DNA of 64,000 nt from Calycina herbarum (GCA_001414485.1 LLEY01000020.1:1-64000), one strand, 5' to 3'; counted from the stretch's first letter, positions 23,998 through 36,579 are shown. Numbers and translations: made by a program. The notes: generated by a model from the letters alone, not told the origin.

Positions 23998-26107
23998 CAA
24001 TCTTTTCTCACACAATCCTCTTCTGGTGGAGGGGTAAGCTGCTGCTTTTCAGGCGCAGTAAATTGCCCGTTTGGTTCGCCATGGGCAACACTCTACTCTT
24101 TTAGGGTAGCTTGCCGGACCCCGAGAAAATTGGAATGCATGAGCGCAGCAAGAGGTGATGTAATCCGGTTTCTACGGGACTTGGTGGAGTATATACTGCA
24201 ACAAGAGGAGGTGATTGGTCCTATCTATGGGAATAACTTTGTACTAGGTACTGTATTTACAGTACCTACAGTAGATATTTGCAATTCAAAGCTTTTGATT
24301 ACTGTACAGTGAAGAAGTAACTTGTCAGCCTCTTACGCAGGACTTTTCTCGCAATTCGCTATAACGGAGCTATACACCCTGTCTGCTAATCACAACAATC
24401 TTCCAATTCACTTCCAATTCACTCTCAAACCTGCCTCCACAGCCGCCAGAGTCAACGCAGCCCTCCGGGGTCAACCGTTCACTGCCGGACTGTACCCAGG
24501 AAAACTGCGCTACCAAAATCAGGGTAGTTAGGGTATCCTTCTTGCCATCACCAACAACACATGGTTTGAAGGGAAGGAAATCACATCGTCCAACCATGTT
24601 TCATAGGGCTGCCAGACATGGTCGACTGGTCTTCACCAAAATGGAAACCCCGGACGCAACCAGTAATCGCATGAAGTTTCACCACTTGACTAACTGACTT
24701 GGCACTTAGCATATCACCTCTGGTTCGCAAGCAACCTGGAATGAGATCCTCAGTCACAGGGAACCTCCTTCCATCACCGTTTCTCATCCAAACTCCCATC
24801 TGCCCAGTGGTGCCCAGCAGGAGACAACTTCCACAGCCGCCGTCAGTTGGGAGTCGTCATGTGGCGGTGATTCATCACGTTGTCTTTCTAAGACATCGTG
24901 AGATGGAGGTGTTGACGTTGAGACTTGGAGGGAGAAGGATTGCGAGTTCCCGAGTTATAGGTATCGCGCTCTCGGCATGCGGATGAATGGCTCCGTTGGC
25001 CTTGCCCTGCTACTATTCCTCTAGACTCTTCTTTAGCACCTCCCAAATGCAAATAGTTCGCAGTACCTAATGGTTAAGTGAAGAAATGGCTGCCGCCATC
25101 TGCGGCAGACCGTTTTCGGGGAATTTAGAGCGGCACCGAGGGAAGGAAAACGCCTCCAAACTCCCGGAACACCGGGTAGGAGAAAATCATACGGTTGGGC
25201 TGCAGGGAAGGGCAAGATGATTCCATTCTGACTGGTGATTCATCCGAATATTCCAGCGGAGTATCAAATCCTGTAGAGAAGCTAACGAAGGAGAAAATGG
25301 AATCTGGTGGGTGATCTTGGCCCAACGCAGACAAGATTGAACAGATGAACTTCGCCCGACAAGAAACGCATCTGACGCGTCCGGCGCAGAAATCAAGACT
25401 TCTAGAAGCTGTTCAAGGAGGCTGAAGCCGGTGGCTGACCAAAGGGAAATCTTTGCCCCTGGCGCCGTGAGCGGAAGAAGAACGACGGGGAGAGATAAGA
25501 TCTTGGCCATCTTGGCAGATCTCGAATCGATGTACGAAAGACCCCAGCGCGGATCTTTCGTTTCCTGTGGGGAAAGACAATCCAGCTTGGAATTAATGCA
25601 ATTCCCTCATCTTCATGCTGCAAATCTCCCATCATGGGAAACCAGGAAGGAGTTGTTTGATGCGATAGTGAAATGCCTGATATAATTGCAACTCCTGGGC
25701 TGCCCAACTCGCGTGTGTTCCAGAAACCTTCTAGATGAGTCGTGTGCAAGCGGTGCAAGCAAAGCTAAAGCTGGTTTTAGAAATTCCCCTGTGCACGAGA
25801 GAGAGATCGGGACCAATCTCTGGAGACTGGAAATAGAATTCCATGTCAAAATTGACGTTGTCCTCGAGGAAAGGTGTCAGCTACAACACGGCAGAAATAA
25901 GAGAGGATTGCCAAAGTTGTCTCCGATTTATTGGAAGAGGTGTTGGAAAAGATTCGAGGAGAAAGAAAGGTTTTGATGAGGCTCTTATCCACGTGTCACG
26001 TGGTGATGGTCGGCCAATTATCGGAGCTTGGAAGATGCTCTCCGCCGAGCAGTTCACGCGAACGGCAACGCGTCGTCCTCCAGCAGATCACCAATTACTC
26101 TGTCAAA
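23132..26107. other. Long intergenic region between divergent arrestin and BRCT genes
   Basis: About 3 kb separates the two starts. It holds a GA microsatellite at about 23,953-23,993, a perfect 20-base palindrome at 24,247-24,266 and a small GC-rich hairpin at 25,090-25,108 (ctgccgc ... gcggcag). Several overlapping open frames of up to 118 codons on both strands show no domain, no consistent coding bias and no splice logic. Probably promoter and 5' leader sequence of both genes, though a small unrecognised gene around 24.3-25.8 kb cannot be excluded. Confidence 0.5.
23953..23993. repeat. (GA)n microsatellite
   Basis: An almost pure GA dinucleotide run of about 40 bases, preceded by an aagaaagaa purine stretch, in the upstream region of the arrestin gene. 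Confidence 0.9.
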
Positions 26108-28539
26108 ATGGACACAAACTCCTCCAGAGTTCCTTTAAATGGCGCCTCTGATAATGCCCTACCGCTGGCGGGTATCTTCATCTGCTGTACCTCCATAGCA
26201 GAGGAAACGCGGGTATGTGCCTTCCCCCCTCACTCCAACTCTGCCCAGTGACGAATGCTAAAATAAGAATTGTAGACCAAGATTGCCGAGTACTCAAAAC
26301 AAATGGGGGCGGTCCATCGATACGATTTGACACAAGAAGTTACACATCTTATTGTAGGCGGCTACGAAACGGACAAATATCGATTCGTTGCGAAAAACCG
26401 ACCCGATGTAAGACCAATGACTGTTGAATGGATTGAGGCACTTCGGGATATTTGGATCAAAGACGAGGAAATTGACATGGAAGCTTTGGAGAAGGAATAT
26501 ACTTTGCCAGTCTTGCATGGTCTGAAGTTTAGCATGACGGGATGTGACAATCGTAGGAGAATGCCAGTCCCTTGAAACAGAACAATCGCTGACAGTTTCT
26601 AGCGGATGATCGAGCCGACATTGCTGAACAAATCAGGTTGAATGGGGCTATGTACGAAGGAGACTTGACCAAACGAATTACACACCTGATATCTTTTCGG
26701 ACCGACGGCGCCAAATATAATGCTGCGAAATCTTGGGGTATAACCATTGTTTCTATCGAGTGGTTGAAAGACAGTATAGAGAGAGGAATGATCTTGGATG
26801 AAGTATGCTACGACCCCATATTACCGCTGGGAGAACGAGGGAATGCCTGGGATAAATCGAAACCTAAACGGATATCGCTGGGGAAACGTTCGAGGGATGA
26901 TAGTATTGGTGGACTAGAAGGGGCCAAGAGGAAACTTCGAAGAACCGCAAGTACGAAACTGAATAGCCAGAGCGAAAAGATGTGGGGTGACATAGTCGGA
27001 GGAGGATCTATGACAGAAGTTGCACGGAGTGGTGTATGGGAACCCCAGGAAGAGCCAGCCTCGAAACCTCAGAAACAACCGGAACCCACACCAGAAGTTC
27101 CAGAAGGAATCTTCAGTGGCTGTCAATTTTATTTCCAGGGATTTGTTGGGCAGAAGGTGGATGTTCTCTGCAATCACCTGCTTCCCCAAGGGGCTGAAGT
27201 TGTGGAATCTCTCGACAAATTGCCCTCGCCCTCTTTGGCGCATTCTCCAAAGCGCCTTTTCATGATCGTCCCTCACGATCTACCAATATCACAACATCCA
27301 CCAATACCAGAATCACCAATTCCTATAGAAACAATCACAGTTTGGTGGGTGGAGCGATGCTTACATTACAAGAAATTTGTCGATCCGTCGGAACATGTGG
27401 TTGGGCGTCCCTTTACGGTATTTCCGATACAAGAGTTCGCAGGCATGATAATTTGCTCTTCAGCATTCTCTGGCATCGACCTGCTACATTTCAAAAAATC
27501 TGTTGAATTACTGGGTGCAAGATATAGCGAAGACATGACTCCTCAGTGCTCCGTCTTGGTCACCAAATCACACTTGGGATTGAGAAAGGACAAATATGAG
27601 CATGCTGTGGAATGGAAAATACCGATTGTGGGAGCAGAATGGCTATGGGAATGCATCAGAAACGGCTCGAGGGTAGAGCCCAAACCCTATTGTTATAGAT
27701 CAACAAAATCAACAAAACGATCAAAGTCTTTGACAAACGGAAGTGTATTACCCGCAGCTGAAGAAAAGCAACAGGATCGAACGCAAAAGCTTGCCACAGC
27801 CGAAGTTGTACGAGCAAACAGTCTCCCACCGAGAGAAGCACCAGAAGAACCACCAAAAGAACCAAGTCAAGGATTAGATACTTCGACATCATTCATCACT
27901 GCCATCGAAGGATTCGGTGATAATAGGGCGGAGAAATCGTTTACCGTCAGAAGGGAAATTCCACCATCAGCACCATCAGAGGTAACATTCGACCCATCAT
28001 GTCGAACCGAACCATTATCAGAACGAGATCCAAACTCACCATCCAAAACTGTATCGGCAGCCCCAGCACCATCCGGCCATCCCAATTCCAAACCAGATGA
28101 AGACATCAGCAACGACATCTCCAACCTCCTCGCCAAGGCTAAAGCCCCCAAACCCTCCAGTGACGCCCCAGAAGGACGAAAACGCACCACTAAACGTATC
28201 CTCGGTCGCGTAACGAGTAATCTCTCTACCGTCTCAGTACACTCCCGCTCTGCATCTGTAGATTCAACACATACGCCTGTAGAGAAGACAGCGAGTCATA
28301 ATGACCAGCTCGCCCAGTTTCTCCGCGCTGATGGCAAGGAAGATAAAGATGTGGATAGTCAGCCACCACTTACTCAATTGCAATACGAGGATCCGGAGAG
28401 TAGAGAGGTCACCAATAAAGTCATGGCACTAATGATGGGGCAGAAACCTCCGCCTAAACGGGCGGCGATGAAGGAGAGGGTTGCGACGCTGGGCATGACT
28501 GATACGAGGAGGGCGACGAGACAGACGAGGATGAGATGA
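26108..28539 (+). CDS. Four-BRCT replication/checkpoint scaffold (TopBP1/Dpb11/Rad4-Cut5 family)
   Basis: Three exons: 26,108-26,212, 26,276-26,552 and 26,603-28,539, giving 772 aa; phases close. BRCT domains lie at about residues 16-105, 118-190, 296-390 and 403-480, the last three with the conserved late Trp (SIEWLKDS, VWWVERC, AEWLWEC). This two-plus-two layout is that of fission-yeast Rad4/Cut5 and budding-yeast Dpb11, which bind CDK-phosphorylated Sld3 and Sld2 to start replication and activate Mec1/ATR at damaged DNA in the nucleus. The C-terminal ~280 residues are Ser/Pro/Lys-rich and disordered, ending in a basic tail (TRRATRQTRMR). The second intron begins GTAGGA, a weaker donor, but its removal restores the BRCT2 frame exactly. 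Confidence 0.9.
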
Positions 28540-28736
28540 CGGGGTGAGGGGTCGTTCTTGGATTAAACTTAAAGGGGTGGTGTTGGTGTTGAGCGTGATG
28601 GGCTTTGAATTTTGAAATGAGTATATTTGTCAGGCGACGGGTTGTCGTCTGGTATTTGAAGTATTGGTAGTGAAATGAATATATTTTTAAACATTTTCAG
28701 CATTTTCAATCTTTTGAGTGGATGATACCGTGCCTC

Positions 28737-29033
28737 TGGTATACTTTATTCACCAATTATGTAATTAACCAATTCTGTCTAGAAATACTTTAAATTCGCT
28801 GGAATGTTGAAATGATTCAAGTATTCTATATAGTCTAGGATATTCCTATTAATTAAACGTTACTCCGAGGAGTCCCTACTTTCAAACCATTTAACACTTT
28901 AATTAATTAATTCAATTATTTTAACATTCTCAAACAATATGTTTTAATAGCTTAGCTTACTAGACACACTACTTAATACTATAAAGTAGTAATATGCTTG
29001 ATTAATTCCGCCATTGGTGAATAAAGCATACCA
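28737..29033. mobile_element. MITE-like element with 21-bp inverted ends and CCTC duplication
   Basis: The ends 28,737-28,757 and 29,013-29,033 are inverted repeats of 21 bp with one mismatch (core ctttattcaccaat against attggtgaataaag). The interior is AT-rich and has no open frame. Both sides carry the four bases CCTC (28,733-28,736 and 29,034-29,037), consistent with a target duplication. The 297-bp length fits a non-autonomous DNA transposon; the family is unknown. Confidence 0.65.
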
Positions 29034-29865
29034 CCTCTTTATCATGATTGCGCTGGCCGGGGCCGTGCTAGATTTGAACTGCTTTTCCGGCCCCTTTTGG
29101 GATAACTACTTGGCTCTTGTCTTCGTGGCCTTTGACCAAACTGGTTCTGGATAACACCTCCTCATCGTTATAACAGCATACTTTAAGTACCTATCTTCAA
29201 AATCATCCTAAAAGTGATGTCACCTGCAGATGCCAGGCGATGTGGAGGATATAGGTCAGGCTCATTAAAGTACTGTAAGAAAGATGAGAGGGTATCTCGA
29301 GGTTACTGGACTTTGAGATCCAGGTCTCTTAACTCAAGCAGCGTGTGGGGGGAAATAGCGGGGCAGCTCTCTATGATTTTCTTTCAAACCTCTTGACTTG
29401 GCAACTTATAGAACATGAGTTGGCTACGTTTAGTTGTTCGGCGTTATTGATCAACCCTTCTTTTTTCAGTATTCCGAGTCTCCTAATAATTCTGACCAGG
29501 AAGACGAGTATTATCTTCGTACTTTTGTCGATCACTGAAAATGTGGCTGATGGTTTTGAGGCTGTTCTTCCAGATTATTTTGATATTCTGGCAACAGTGC
29601 GAGTCGATTGAAATAAGTGACTTGGATTAAGAAAAATTGATTTGGAGTTTAACTGATATCGTAGAAACGAACTCGCTTAAACTTCGACTTGAACGAAACT
29701 CTTGACGAGAATTATATAGTATTGATGTTAAACCTCATATCAGTTGAGTCTTTCAAGGAAGATTTTGATTGACTTAGCTCGATAGTTTTAGAGCAGGTAT
29801 AGTTCAACAGCAGAGCTTTAAAAATATAAAGTCAGAAAAAAAGAGGCAGAAGTTATTTAGCTAAC

Positions 29866-30015
29866 TCCGAGCGTTGATTTTTTCACTCTGGGTTTGAAGG
29901 TAATAGAGAGCTAGTTAGCTAACCCCGAGTTATTGCCTCCGGTGTTTGGAAGGATTTCTCCTTTTTAGGTTTATAAGGTTGTCTTCCTTTTGGAGCTAGT
30001 TAGCTAGTTCCGAGT
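29866..30015. repeat. Three dispersed copies of an agctagttagctaa-ccgag motif
   Basis: Copies begin near 29,866 (tagctaactccgag), 29,912 (agctagttagctaaccccgag, trimmed) and 29,993 (agctagttagctagttccgag, trimmed). Each is followed by T-rich sequence. Spacing is irregular (about 46 and 81 bases), so it is not a simple tandem array. Confidence 0.5.
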
Positions 30016-30835
30016 ATCAATTATTCACTCTTATTTTTGGGGGGGTTTTTTTGTTTTTTTTCCTCTCCTTTTTTTTCCTGCGCCGTCCGTATGCCTGTGT
30101 TAGTATGTCGATTTTACCTCGAGTTTGTTGATTTTTGGCTTATACTCTTTGTCGTACCCCGATCCAACACAGAACACAGCGCAAGGATGTTTTTTGAAAG
30201 GAGTTTTCTTGACCCGGCACCACGCCTGGTGGCCTTTTGTGGCTGTGTTCTTGACAGATGTTGCTTATTTGTGTACTTAATAATTCCAGGGGGTAGGGGT
30301 GGGGTTTGTGTGCTGGGGTGTTACCGGGTGGGTCTTGTGGTGATTTTGAGGGGTATAGTTATAGTGAATCTTGATATTATGTTAATTGTACTTTAGTAAT
30401 AATAGATATTAACTGCCAGTCTACTACCGACGGTTCTCTACCATCAAGTATCTGGGTTTCTTCAAGGGGACGTAAGCTTGTTTTCGATTTTAATAATCAA
30501 ATCAAATAAATGCTGTTACAGAGAACTTAGAATTTCATGTAGCGAGTTCAGCTTATCAATCGTCTAGTTGGTGGAGAACGTATACTGGATGGAAAGAGTA
30601 TCTTCTTGCATTTTCCAACTTCACAACTCGACACAGTCAACAGTGGAGCTTGTCTTTTCTAGGATAATTCAACGTTGATTTTTGTACTTGCTTTTCCAGC
30701 TTCAGGAGTATTAAGGTATCACCAAAACTACCGATTGATGCCATAATAGCCAGCCAATCTCGATCCTCCAGCTTGCCGTCTTCTTGCGTTGGCATCTAAG
30801 CAGCCAAGTCTCGATCCTCAAACGCACCGCCTTCT

Positions 30836-31030
30836 CGCTTACTTGACCTCGAATCCGACGACCCTGAATTCGACGACGCTGAGGGGGAGAAAGAATGGAT
30901 CAGCTAACTTTCCAAGGATGGAACTTTTCCGAAGTACTGACTCTTGGACGGAGTTGCCGACTTTGGTTCACTCAAAACATCAGAAACCTCAAAATATTAC
31001 TTAAGGTATTTCCCTAAACGAACGAGAATA
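30836..31030 (+). pseudogene. Decayed coding-like fragment, acidic then hydrophobic
   Basis: The frame from about 30,836 reads as an acidic peptide (LDLESDDPEFDDAEG) followed, after in-frame stops near 30,904 and 30,940, by further peptide-like sequence. Upstream, an imperfect direct repeat of about 50 bp covers 30,750-30,840 (both units carry cagccaa.tctcgatcctc). I do not recognise the family; it could be a fragment of a transposon or a chance frame. Confidence 0.25.
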
Positions 31031-31941
31031 ATTTACAATAAAACTTTTGCTGAAAGAATTGTATTTTTTGCTACATAAGAGTGCGAAAATACTCCAGCAA
31101 TCTCCTCCGCAAACAGACCTTTTTTACTGTATTTTTTGTACGTTTACATGTTTTTTTGTGCTTTTGCAATTTTGCAATGAAAAAGGGATGTCAAAAAGAC
31201 GTGAAAAAGACATGACCGCCGTACCCCTGGTGATCGGTTACAAGCATTCCTCTCTATCAATCAATCATAGCCATCACACGCTGTGCCATTGATACAAGTA
31301 TATCGCCCATGTACAATCGATCACCTCCTATCCAGCCATATCTTATTGTGCTCCTCATCTGGTGGGTAGAAGTTATTTGGTGTGTAGCTTGGCAACCACG
31401 TTTTGTAGAGGTTTTGGGTAGGACAAAGAAGGACTCCTACACATTATATTAGCTCATCGTCACGAGAATTGGTAGACTATGGCTGTGTACTTACTCTAAA
31501 ACTGTATTAATTTAGGAATGTAAGAAAAGCATTACCCCGCTCCTCTGTCTTCCCTTAGTAATTTTAAGTTACTATGTTGACTTGAGTCGACCGTCATGTA
31601 AAGCCTGTTTAAATATAATTTGTAAGTTGATGCGAGATGATGCGTTGTATGAAAGAGAGAGAGGTAAGTCGAGCTTCATGTCACAATGCATGTTTTCCTA
31701 GCGAGGACAGCTTTTTCTACTTCAACATATGCACCTTTCCCCCTCTTAGGCATTGAGTAAAAACTGGCCTCACCACTCCCCTATCGCAATTTTATCTACA
31801 CTCGGGTGAAAACTTTTCTATCGGTGTGACCAAATACAGAGTAGCAAACTCTTCTCTCGTTCATTATTGATCACAACTTCAAGCTATCACCTATTATTTG
31901 TTCGAACACCCAAGAAGCTCAGCCAAACCAGCTTCTCCCAA

Positions 31942-32876
31942 CTACTCAACACTCCAACACCACCACTCACACCCCCTCTCAACCTTCTCCCCCTTCACAC
32001 CCCCGCACTTATCAGCCGGCCACTCCATACTTCCCCTCCCATTCTCACATTCCTTGCCCTCCCTCAACCGTTCAATAACCTTCCTACTCCCCAAATTTCC
32101 ATCACTAACCATCACAAAAACCTTCTTCAACCCCCACTCCTTCTTCGCATACTCAAACAACTTCCTTGCCGCTTCAACCATGATCCTCTTCCCCTGATGC
32201 GAGGGATGGAGATAATATCCCAATTCCAAGGTCTCCTTGATGGGCGTGAAATTTGATGTTGCTTCTTGATGCGAGGGTGTTAGGGGACAGAGGGATATAC
32301 CGCCTATTAGACGGTCGTTGTGACGGAGGACTTGGAGGGGGATGGGGAAGAGTTGGGTTTGGAGGGCTGCGAGACGGGAAGTGGGGGTGGTGAGAGGGAG
32401 GAGGTTGGTTTGGTTTTGGAGTTGATGAGAGATCCACCAGTTGGCATTTTCGAGTGTGTAACTGGGGGGTTTGTGTTAGCTGGAATGTTCTTTTTTTGTA
32501 TTCTCGCTCTTTTCCAGAGCTTGCCAAAAAGAACAAGACCGGTCCCGGGATGGGCCAAGGAAAGAAATCGAAGAAAGAAAAAGATAGAAGAGGGCTTACG
32601 GCTTCGGTAGAGAAATCAAGTTATTGTTGACAGACTCCGTGTTTATAACTTCAAGCAGAGCTTCCACATCATTTTCTTCAAATGCAGAAATCGAATAGCC
32701 TTTCTCGCCGGGAACATCTAGTGCGACGGACTGCTGAATGGAAGTGTCTGTTTTTTCAGTTAATGTGTTCTACTAGTTGAAACAAATTCACACCGAGAAT
32801 TCTAGAAACCAAGTTTCTGATTAGCTCAAAAAGAAAAGCTTGGCAGGTACTCACTCAAAACAATTGGTTCCGCCAT
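31942..32876 (-). CDS. GNAT-family N-acetyltransferase (RimJ/RimL-like)
   Basis: Three exons: 32,876-32,855, 32,747-32,600 and 32,461-31,942, giving 229 aa. Introns of 107 and 138 bp have GTGAG and GTAAG donors and CAG acceptors; phases close. GNAT enzymes move an acetyl group from acetyl-CoA to an amine. The pattern is that of the RimJ/RimL subgroup: an N-terminal helix region, the WWISHQLQ helix, strand VLRHNDRLIGGISL, then LELGYYLHPSHQGKRIMVEAARKLFEYA as the acetyl-CoA-binding segment, followed by VFVMVSDGNLGSRKVIERL. The usual RGxGxG/A loop is relaxed to HQGKRIMV. The C-terminus is short and ends in an odd Cys/Trp-rich tail. The substrate cannot be inferred. Confidence 0.8.
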
Positions 32877-34137
32877 ATTGATTAATGAACCAAAGCAACA
32901 ACTATCTAGTGTGGAATATTTTTGAAGTTCTGAGATCTAAGGAAGAAAATGAAGGCATTCACGGTTTATATGCCTCATCGTCTTGACTCACGTACGTACT
33001 CATCGTCGGCGAGCCTCAAAGCAGAATACGCCGTAAGCAGTGAGTCATTCCCCGAAAGTATGCTGAAGCACCATCCTCTTTAATGAAACAGTCTCCAACC
33101 CTCATTGAGAGCAAATACATGTGTTTCAGCAGTGAGGTGGTTTATTAAGGTAGGTGGTACTAGAAAAACTTAAGAGGTACGCCGATAAGAAAACTGAAGA
33201 ATAATTATTGCAAGTCAGTATCCAGCAAAATTGAACCAATCTGAGAATTTCATTCCATTCGATTGTCTCAGATCTCCTCGTAGAAGTCAAATATTCGATA
33301 GAGACCTCTTGCGAGTTCTCGAGGAAAAAAACCAAGCATCAGCTAGAAGTAACATGAAGAAACAAACCAGTGACCGAACCCAAACAAGAGTCGTAAACAC
33401 CAAGATGACACCTCGACCCCTCCAACCACCAGGAAATAAAATGCATCAAGTCGCACTCCAAATCACCAGAAGAAAAAAAATGCTCCTGGGTAGTGCGCAC
33501 CCTCTCGCTCTGTAGTCTCCCAGGGAAGTCCGAAGCACTCTAAAATATGATACAAGACACTCACTCATTCGACCACCAAAACGAAATCATACAAAAAATG
33601 GAATCAATTACTTTTTATTCATCTTATCTAATCCAGACCAAACCCACAAAAGGGGATCTCGCTGCTGGAAATACAGCGCAAAAAGTACGCCTTAATACAC
33701 AAGTTTCCAACGCCCCCATCCCACAGGCCCAAGACCATTTTGACTCCAGACACGATAATATCTCCCCCAGACCTCCAAACCAAATATGCAAAGTGTAGTG
33801 TGTGATCGTGGAATTTCAGGCTCGATGCTGAAATATCCCCAACAAGTAAAAAGGAAAAGGTAACTAGTCGAACAGATGTGATCCGTGCGTGGGGAGGTTG
33901 GCAAAAAAAAAAAAAAGAAAATACAAGAAATGAAAAAGTTGGTATGATGCGATCGAAAAGTGTACAGTTGGTATTGAAAACAATGGCGCTGCAATGCAAT
34001 GTAATCGTGTCATCTTCAAAGGTACTGTATCCAAGGATCATCATCGTCAACATCATGCGTGGTACGGTTCATAACTTTCCCTTAACATGTAAAAGGAGAG
34101 TTGAAACCAGCGTGACAAATCGTAGAAAATAGACAAC
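32877..34137. other. Intergenic region: GNAT promoter and Ase1 3' region
   Basis: About 1.26 kb with A-runs near 33,470 and 33,903. Open frames on both strands (33,231-33,515, 33,628-34,056) show no domains. No gene supported. Confidence 0.6.
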
Positions 34138-36579
34138 CTAAAAGGCATCTTCATCAGTAGTCCAGTTTGCCTCGCTACCAGAAATGATGCGATTTCCATG
34201 TGCATCGGTGACTGCATGGCCAGCATGAGCTCCGTAAGGAGGTAAGCCTCTCTGCTTCTTTTGTGGACCACCTTGTGGAGGAGGATGTCCATCTTCAGGT
34301 GTGAAGCGCTTGACACGAGCAGCTCGAAGCTTTTCATAATATGCCTCGGAAGCATCCTCTTCAGGTTCAGAAATCTCAGAATAGGTTTCCCAATTCTCAC
34401 TGCCTGAAATGCCTGTAGTTGCCGAGGAAGTATTGGAGATTTGTCGACTTGGAGGTGCAGAGGGGTACGAGGTTGATTGAGTGTAACGTTCGTTTTGGCG
34501 CATCGAACGGTTCAATTCTTGGTAGTCTTGCGATCGCTGGTATTGATCTTGTGAGTAACCTTGGGAGCGGTGGTGTTGATCTTGCGAGTGACCGTATGAT
34601 CGGTGATTATTCTCTTGTGGGTAACCATAAGGATCTTCTGGTGTCACCTGTCGGACACTTCCAGTTGAGATCACACTTTCCGAACGATGAAGCGCAACTG
34701 GCGTAGATACTGGAGGAGGCACAAAGATATCTCTCATCTTTGGCGGTGGAGCTCGTGGAGGAGGTGGTCCCATCTTTCCGCGGGCTGTACCAGTATCCAT
34801 TCTCGATTCTGGGCGAGCCTTTCGCTCTGGAGAATTGTTTCCATTGTTCAGGTGTGAGAGCGGTGCTCGGGAGGGAATCTTGGAAGGGGACTTGGCGCCA
34901 CAGGCAGAGGGAGGTACAGCATTTCGCTTGAGGGTGCCACCAGGTGTGGGGGTTTTTGCACCGGCTCTGGATGGTGGTTGTGCCTTTGCACTATTTGTGC
35001 GACTTGGTGGAGCAGATTTGGCATTTCTCGAGGCAGATGGTGGTGGGCCGGCAGGTGTCTTCGATCGAGGACCGGGTGCAGGCTTCGATTCGGATGCTTC
35101 GAGCTCGTCGAGGTATCTCTCTCCATGAACCAGGAATGGTCGGCCATATTCATCCTCCCACTTCTCGAGGACCTTTCTTAGCTCGACCGCGACCTTTGGC
35201 AAGTCCTTGGTGATTCGCTTTCTCATCTTCTCCTCTCTCAACAATCGAGTCGGATCACGCTTCTCGCCCTTTTGACCTCTGCCCAATAATCGTGATGCAT
35301 CTTGACTAGAAGCTGCAAGATCGTTGCGATCCTTGACAAGTGATCGGTGTTTGTCAATGAGAGCCAATGTTGGTGCGCGTTGCTCCTTGAGAGCCTCCAA
35401 TCGACCAATCTCCTGTTCGTGTGCTTCGAGAAGAGCGTCGCTATAAACATCAGAGAATGCCGGAGTAAACTCTAACATTTCTTCCTCCGAAAAGTACAAT
35501 CCATCCCACAGTTCCTGTAATTTGTAACGGGCATCCTCGACGAAGAGATGTAGGTTTTGTCGCTTTAGGTCGTTGAGTCTCGATAACTCGTCCTCGAACT
35601 CGTTGATTTGACGAACCCCGCATCCCCGATTGCCGTTCAAGAATCGCTTTCTCTCAGGCTCTTCAACACCCAAGCGCTCCCAAAGTGCTTCCACTGCTCC
35701 CTTGAGCTCCTTGAGACGCTTCTCACGCGACTTCTTTTCATCAGAAAGCTTGTCACGCTTTTGTCGCAATCTTGCCAAATCCTCCTCGTGTAGGCCAAGC
35801 TGTTCGGGGGAATCGCGATAATATTTTACAATCATGCCATCCTGTTGAGCTTGGGGTGTTCCGAGTTCTGCCCAGAGCTGAATGATCTGTTCGCCAAGTG
35901 CCTTGACTGTTGCGACGCGGCGGGTATATTCTTCGTAAACACGGGTAAATTCGTCGTCTAGCGCAGTAACATATCGAGGGGAGAGATCGAATGTAGGGGG
36001 GATCGAGGAATTGGGTGCGGTCGGAGGTAGGGAGATCTTAATAAAGGAGGATTCTAAGTGGGAGGAGTATGATTCAAGTGCTTGTACAAGTTCTGTTCAT
36101 GTTAGCGCAAACTGTGCTGGGCCGGGGGGGGGGATTGTGAACTTACTCTTGACTTGTTCGAAGCGCTCTTTGTGAAGTCTCGAAATTTGTTGATGCTTCT
36201 CCTTCAAGACTTGTAGACAACGCGTCAATGGGTAAGTAATCTTCAAGTCGCTGTCTTCTGCGTCCTGCTCTTGACGTCCCTTGGCATCATCCAACGAAGC
36301 TTCCATTTGTCTGATAGTAGTGATGATTCGTTGGCCTTCCTCGACCATATCGGTCTTCTCGGCGGCGACTAGTCGAACTTGGTTATTCAAAGTCTCTGAG
36401 AGAGCAGCGAATAGCTAGACAAGTTAGCGGTTGAAGAACACGCTGCAAAGTGACTTTGTGTAACTAACCTCGGATTCTCGAGATTCGCGGTCATGGCTCG
36501 GAACTCCAATCTCATCAAAGAGACCATGGAGTTGATTAACGATGGTCGAAACCTGCGAGGATAGGTAACTGGTATCCAT
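34138..36579 (-). CDS. ase1: Microtubule-bundling protein Ase1/PRC1 (MAP65 family)
   Basis: Three exons: 36,579-36,469, 36,414-36,147 and 36,092-34,138, giving 777 aa. Both introns are 54 bp with normal ends; phases close. MAP65/Ase1/PRC1 proteins cross-link antiparallel microtubules at the spindle midzone and are needed for anaphase B and cytokinesis. The N-terminal ~230 residues are helical. The conserved central region follows (LWAELGTP, RLEALKEQRAPTLALIDKHRSLV, WEDEYGRPFLVHGERYLDELE), which corresponds to the spectrin-like microtubule-binding part. The last ~300 residues are a basic, Pro/Ser-rich, disordered tail with a repeated HRSQGYSQDQ-type unit (about 34,530-34,620). In the family such tails are CDK targets. 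Confidence 0.92.

Larger units (their letters stand above)
28540..31941. other. 3.4-kb AT-rich gene-poor stretch
   Basis: This lies between the 3' ends of the BRCT gene and the GNAT gene. It holds a MITE-like element (28,737-29,033), three copies of a gctagttagcta-type motif (29,866-30,015) and a decayed coding-like fragment (about 30,836-31,030). Longer open frames at 30,037-30,396 and 31,047-31,292 are T-rich and look non-coding. Confidence 0.6.

Noticed and set aside
25402..25758. 118-codon minus-strand frame in the arrestin-BRCT intergenic region
   Set aside because: Competing open frames exist on the other strand; no domain or splice evidence.
29050..29100. tRNA-like B-box (agttcaaatct on the minus strand) with GC-rich flanks
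   Set aside because: No A box, acceptor stem or anticodon arm can be folded around it.
30037..30396. 119-codon hydrophobic plus-strand frame
   Set aside because: T-rich with F/V/L runs from base composition; no conserved motif or promoter context.
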